Assembly: GCA_019925095.2 (NCBI GenBank)
Contig: CM034392.1
Span: 15,386,387 to 15,450,386 of the forward strand
Direction: 5' to 3'
Length of the DNA stretch: 64,000 bases
Source: Dendrolimus kikuchii
Lineage: Eukaryota; Arthropoda; Insecta; Lepidoptera; Lasiocampidae
Shown here: positions 63,890 to 64,000 of the stretch, in pieces
How positions within the stretch are numbered: position 1 is the stretch's first letter
How the letters are laid out: the number at the start of each line of letters is the position of its first letter
Program-made: the position numbers and the translations under genes
Notes under the pieces: model-generated
The model's database searches: none
The model's input: the letters and a program-made list of their open reading frames with translations, nothing else
Told to the model about the DNA's origin: nothing

Positions 63890-64000
63890 CTAAAATTATG
63901 CCGCCTCTCACCACGTCTACTCTAACATTATGCCGCATCTCACCACGCGATATATCTTCTACCCCTCCACGCGACCGTAACGCTTTTTCGTAACAGGAAA
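63890..64000 (-). repeat. Dispersed repeat family D, cut by window edge
   Basis: 'attatgccgcctctcaccac', a second unit 'attatgccgcatctcaccac', then 'ccctccacgcgaccgtaacg' and 'ctttttcgtaac'. Reverse complement of 20075-20150, with one unit duplicated. Confidence 0.7.

Noticed and set aside
1..64000. CRISPR arrays, operons, riboswitches, rho-independent terminators
   Set aside because: The sequence is animal nuclear DNA; tandem repeats lack unique spacers and no bacterial genes are present.

Overview
The window is animal nuclear DNA, AT-rich and repeat-dense, and almost certainly from a moth or butterfly (Lepidoptera). It shows no operons, Shine-Dalgarno sites or CRISPR arrays. Its repeats are those seen throughout lepidopteran genomes: a SINE with a 'cccactgctgggc' core, LINE 3' ends carrying 'ctgctggacgtaggcctccc', short repeats ending in 'gaagtcgcgggcagaagctag'-like sequence, and several non-LTR reverse transcriptase C-termini. 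The species cannot be fixed from the sequence.

Host gene content is very low. The best host candidate is a first coding exon at 43958-44228. It encodes 90 codons and ends ...SSSIPDL plus one base at a GTGAGT donor, which is how the residues just before the DNA-binding domain of the ecdysone-induced nuclear receptor E75 read. A GC-rich, CpG-dense island at 43490-43740 just upstream could be its promoter or 5' UTR. No zinc-finger exon follows, so the next exon would lie more than 19 kb downstream and much of the window could be E75 upstream or intron sequence. Several isolated GC-rich patches (3500-3700, 18430-18680, 25350-25460, 29300-29530, 40500-40640, 41530-41640, 51830-51990, 55850-55980, 59700-59830) stand out from the AT-rich background as possible regulatory elements or unrecognised exons.

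Mobile elements dominate. (1) Near-complete elements: a mariner with an intact 341-aa DD34D transposase (6147-7426, TA duplication), and a full-length non-LTR retrotransposon (9792-14460, poly-A tail, 8-10 bp target duplication) with intact endonuclease-RT ORF2 but an in-frame TGA near the start of ORF1. (2) Damaged elements: a second mariner (about 35689-36692), an internally deleted Gypsy-type element whose ORF joins gag to the end of pol (14680-15825), a 493-bp solo LTR with a 4-bp duplication (16585-17077) and a related LTR at the left edge (1-233), an R1-clade RT (34200-35657), an RTE-like RT (45110-46200), and many LINE C-terminal stubs. (3) Tiny LINE stubs that keep their target duplications (8021-8228, 28848-28907, 62982-63097). 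(4) Foldback/MITE-like elements (20217-20740, 25950-26103, 63487-63757), simple repeats and minisatellites.

Insertions are layered. The intact mariner lies inside an older dispersed repeat, the deleted Gypsy element splits another repeat, and a LINE 3' end interrupts the R1 copy. Most dispersed repeat families here share a CTAG end that is nearly always followed by T, the arrangement expected of Helitron-type 3' ends. There is no sign of a virus, toxin or prokaryotic system.
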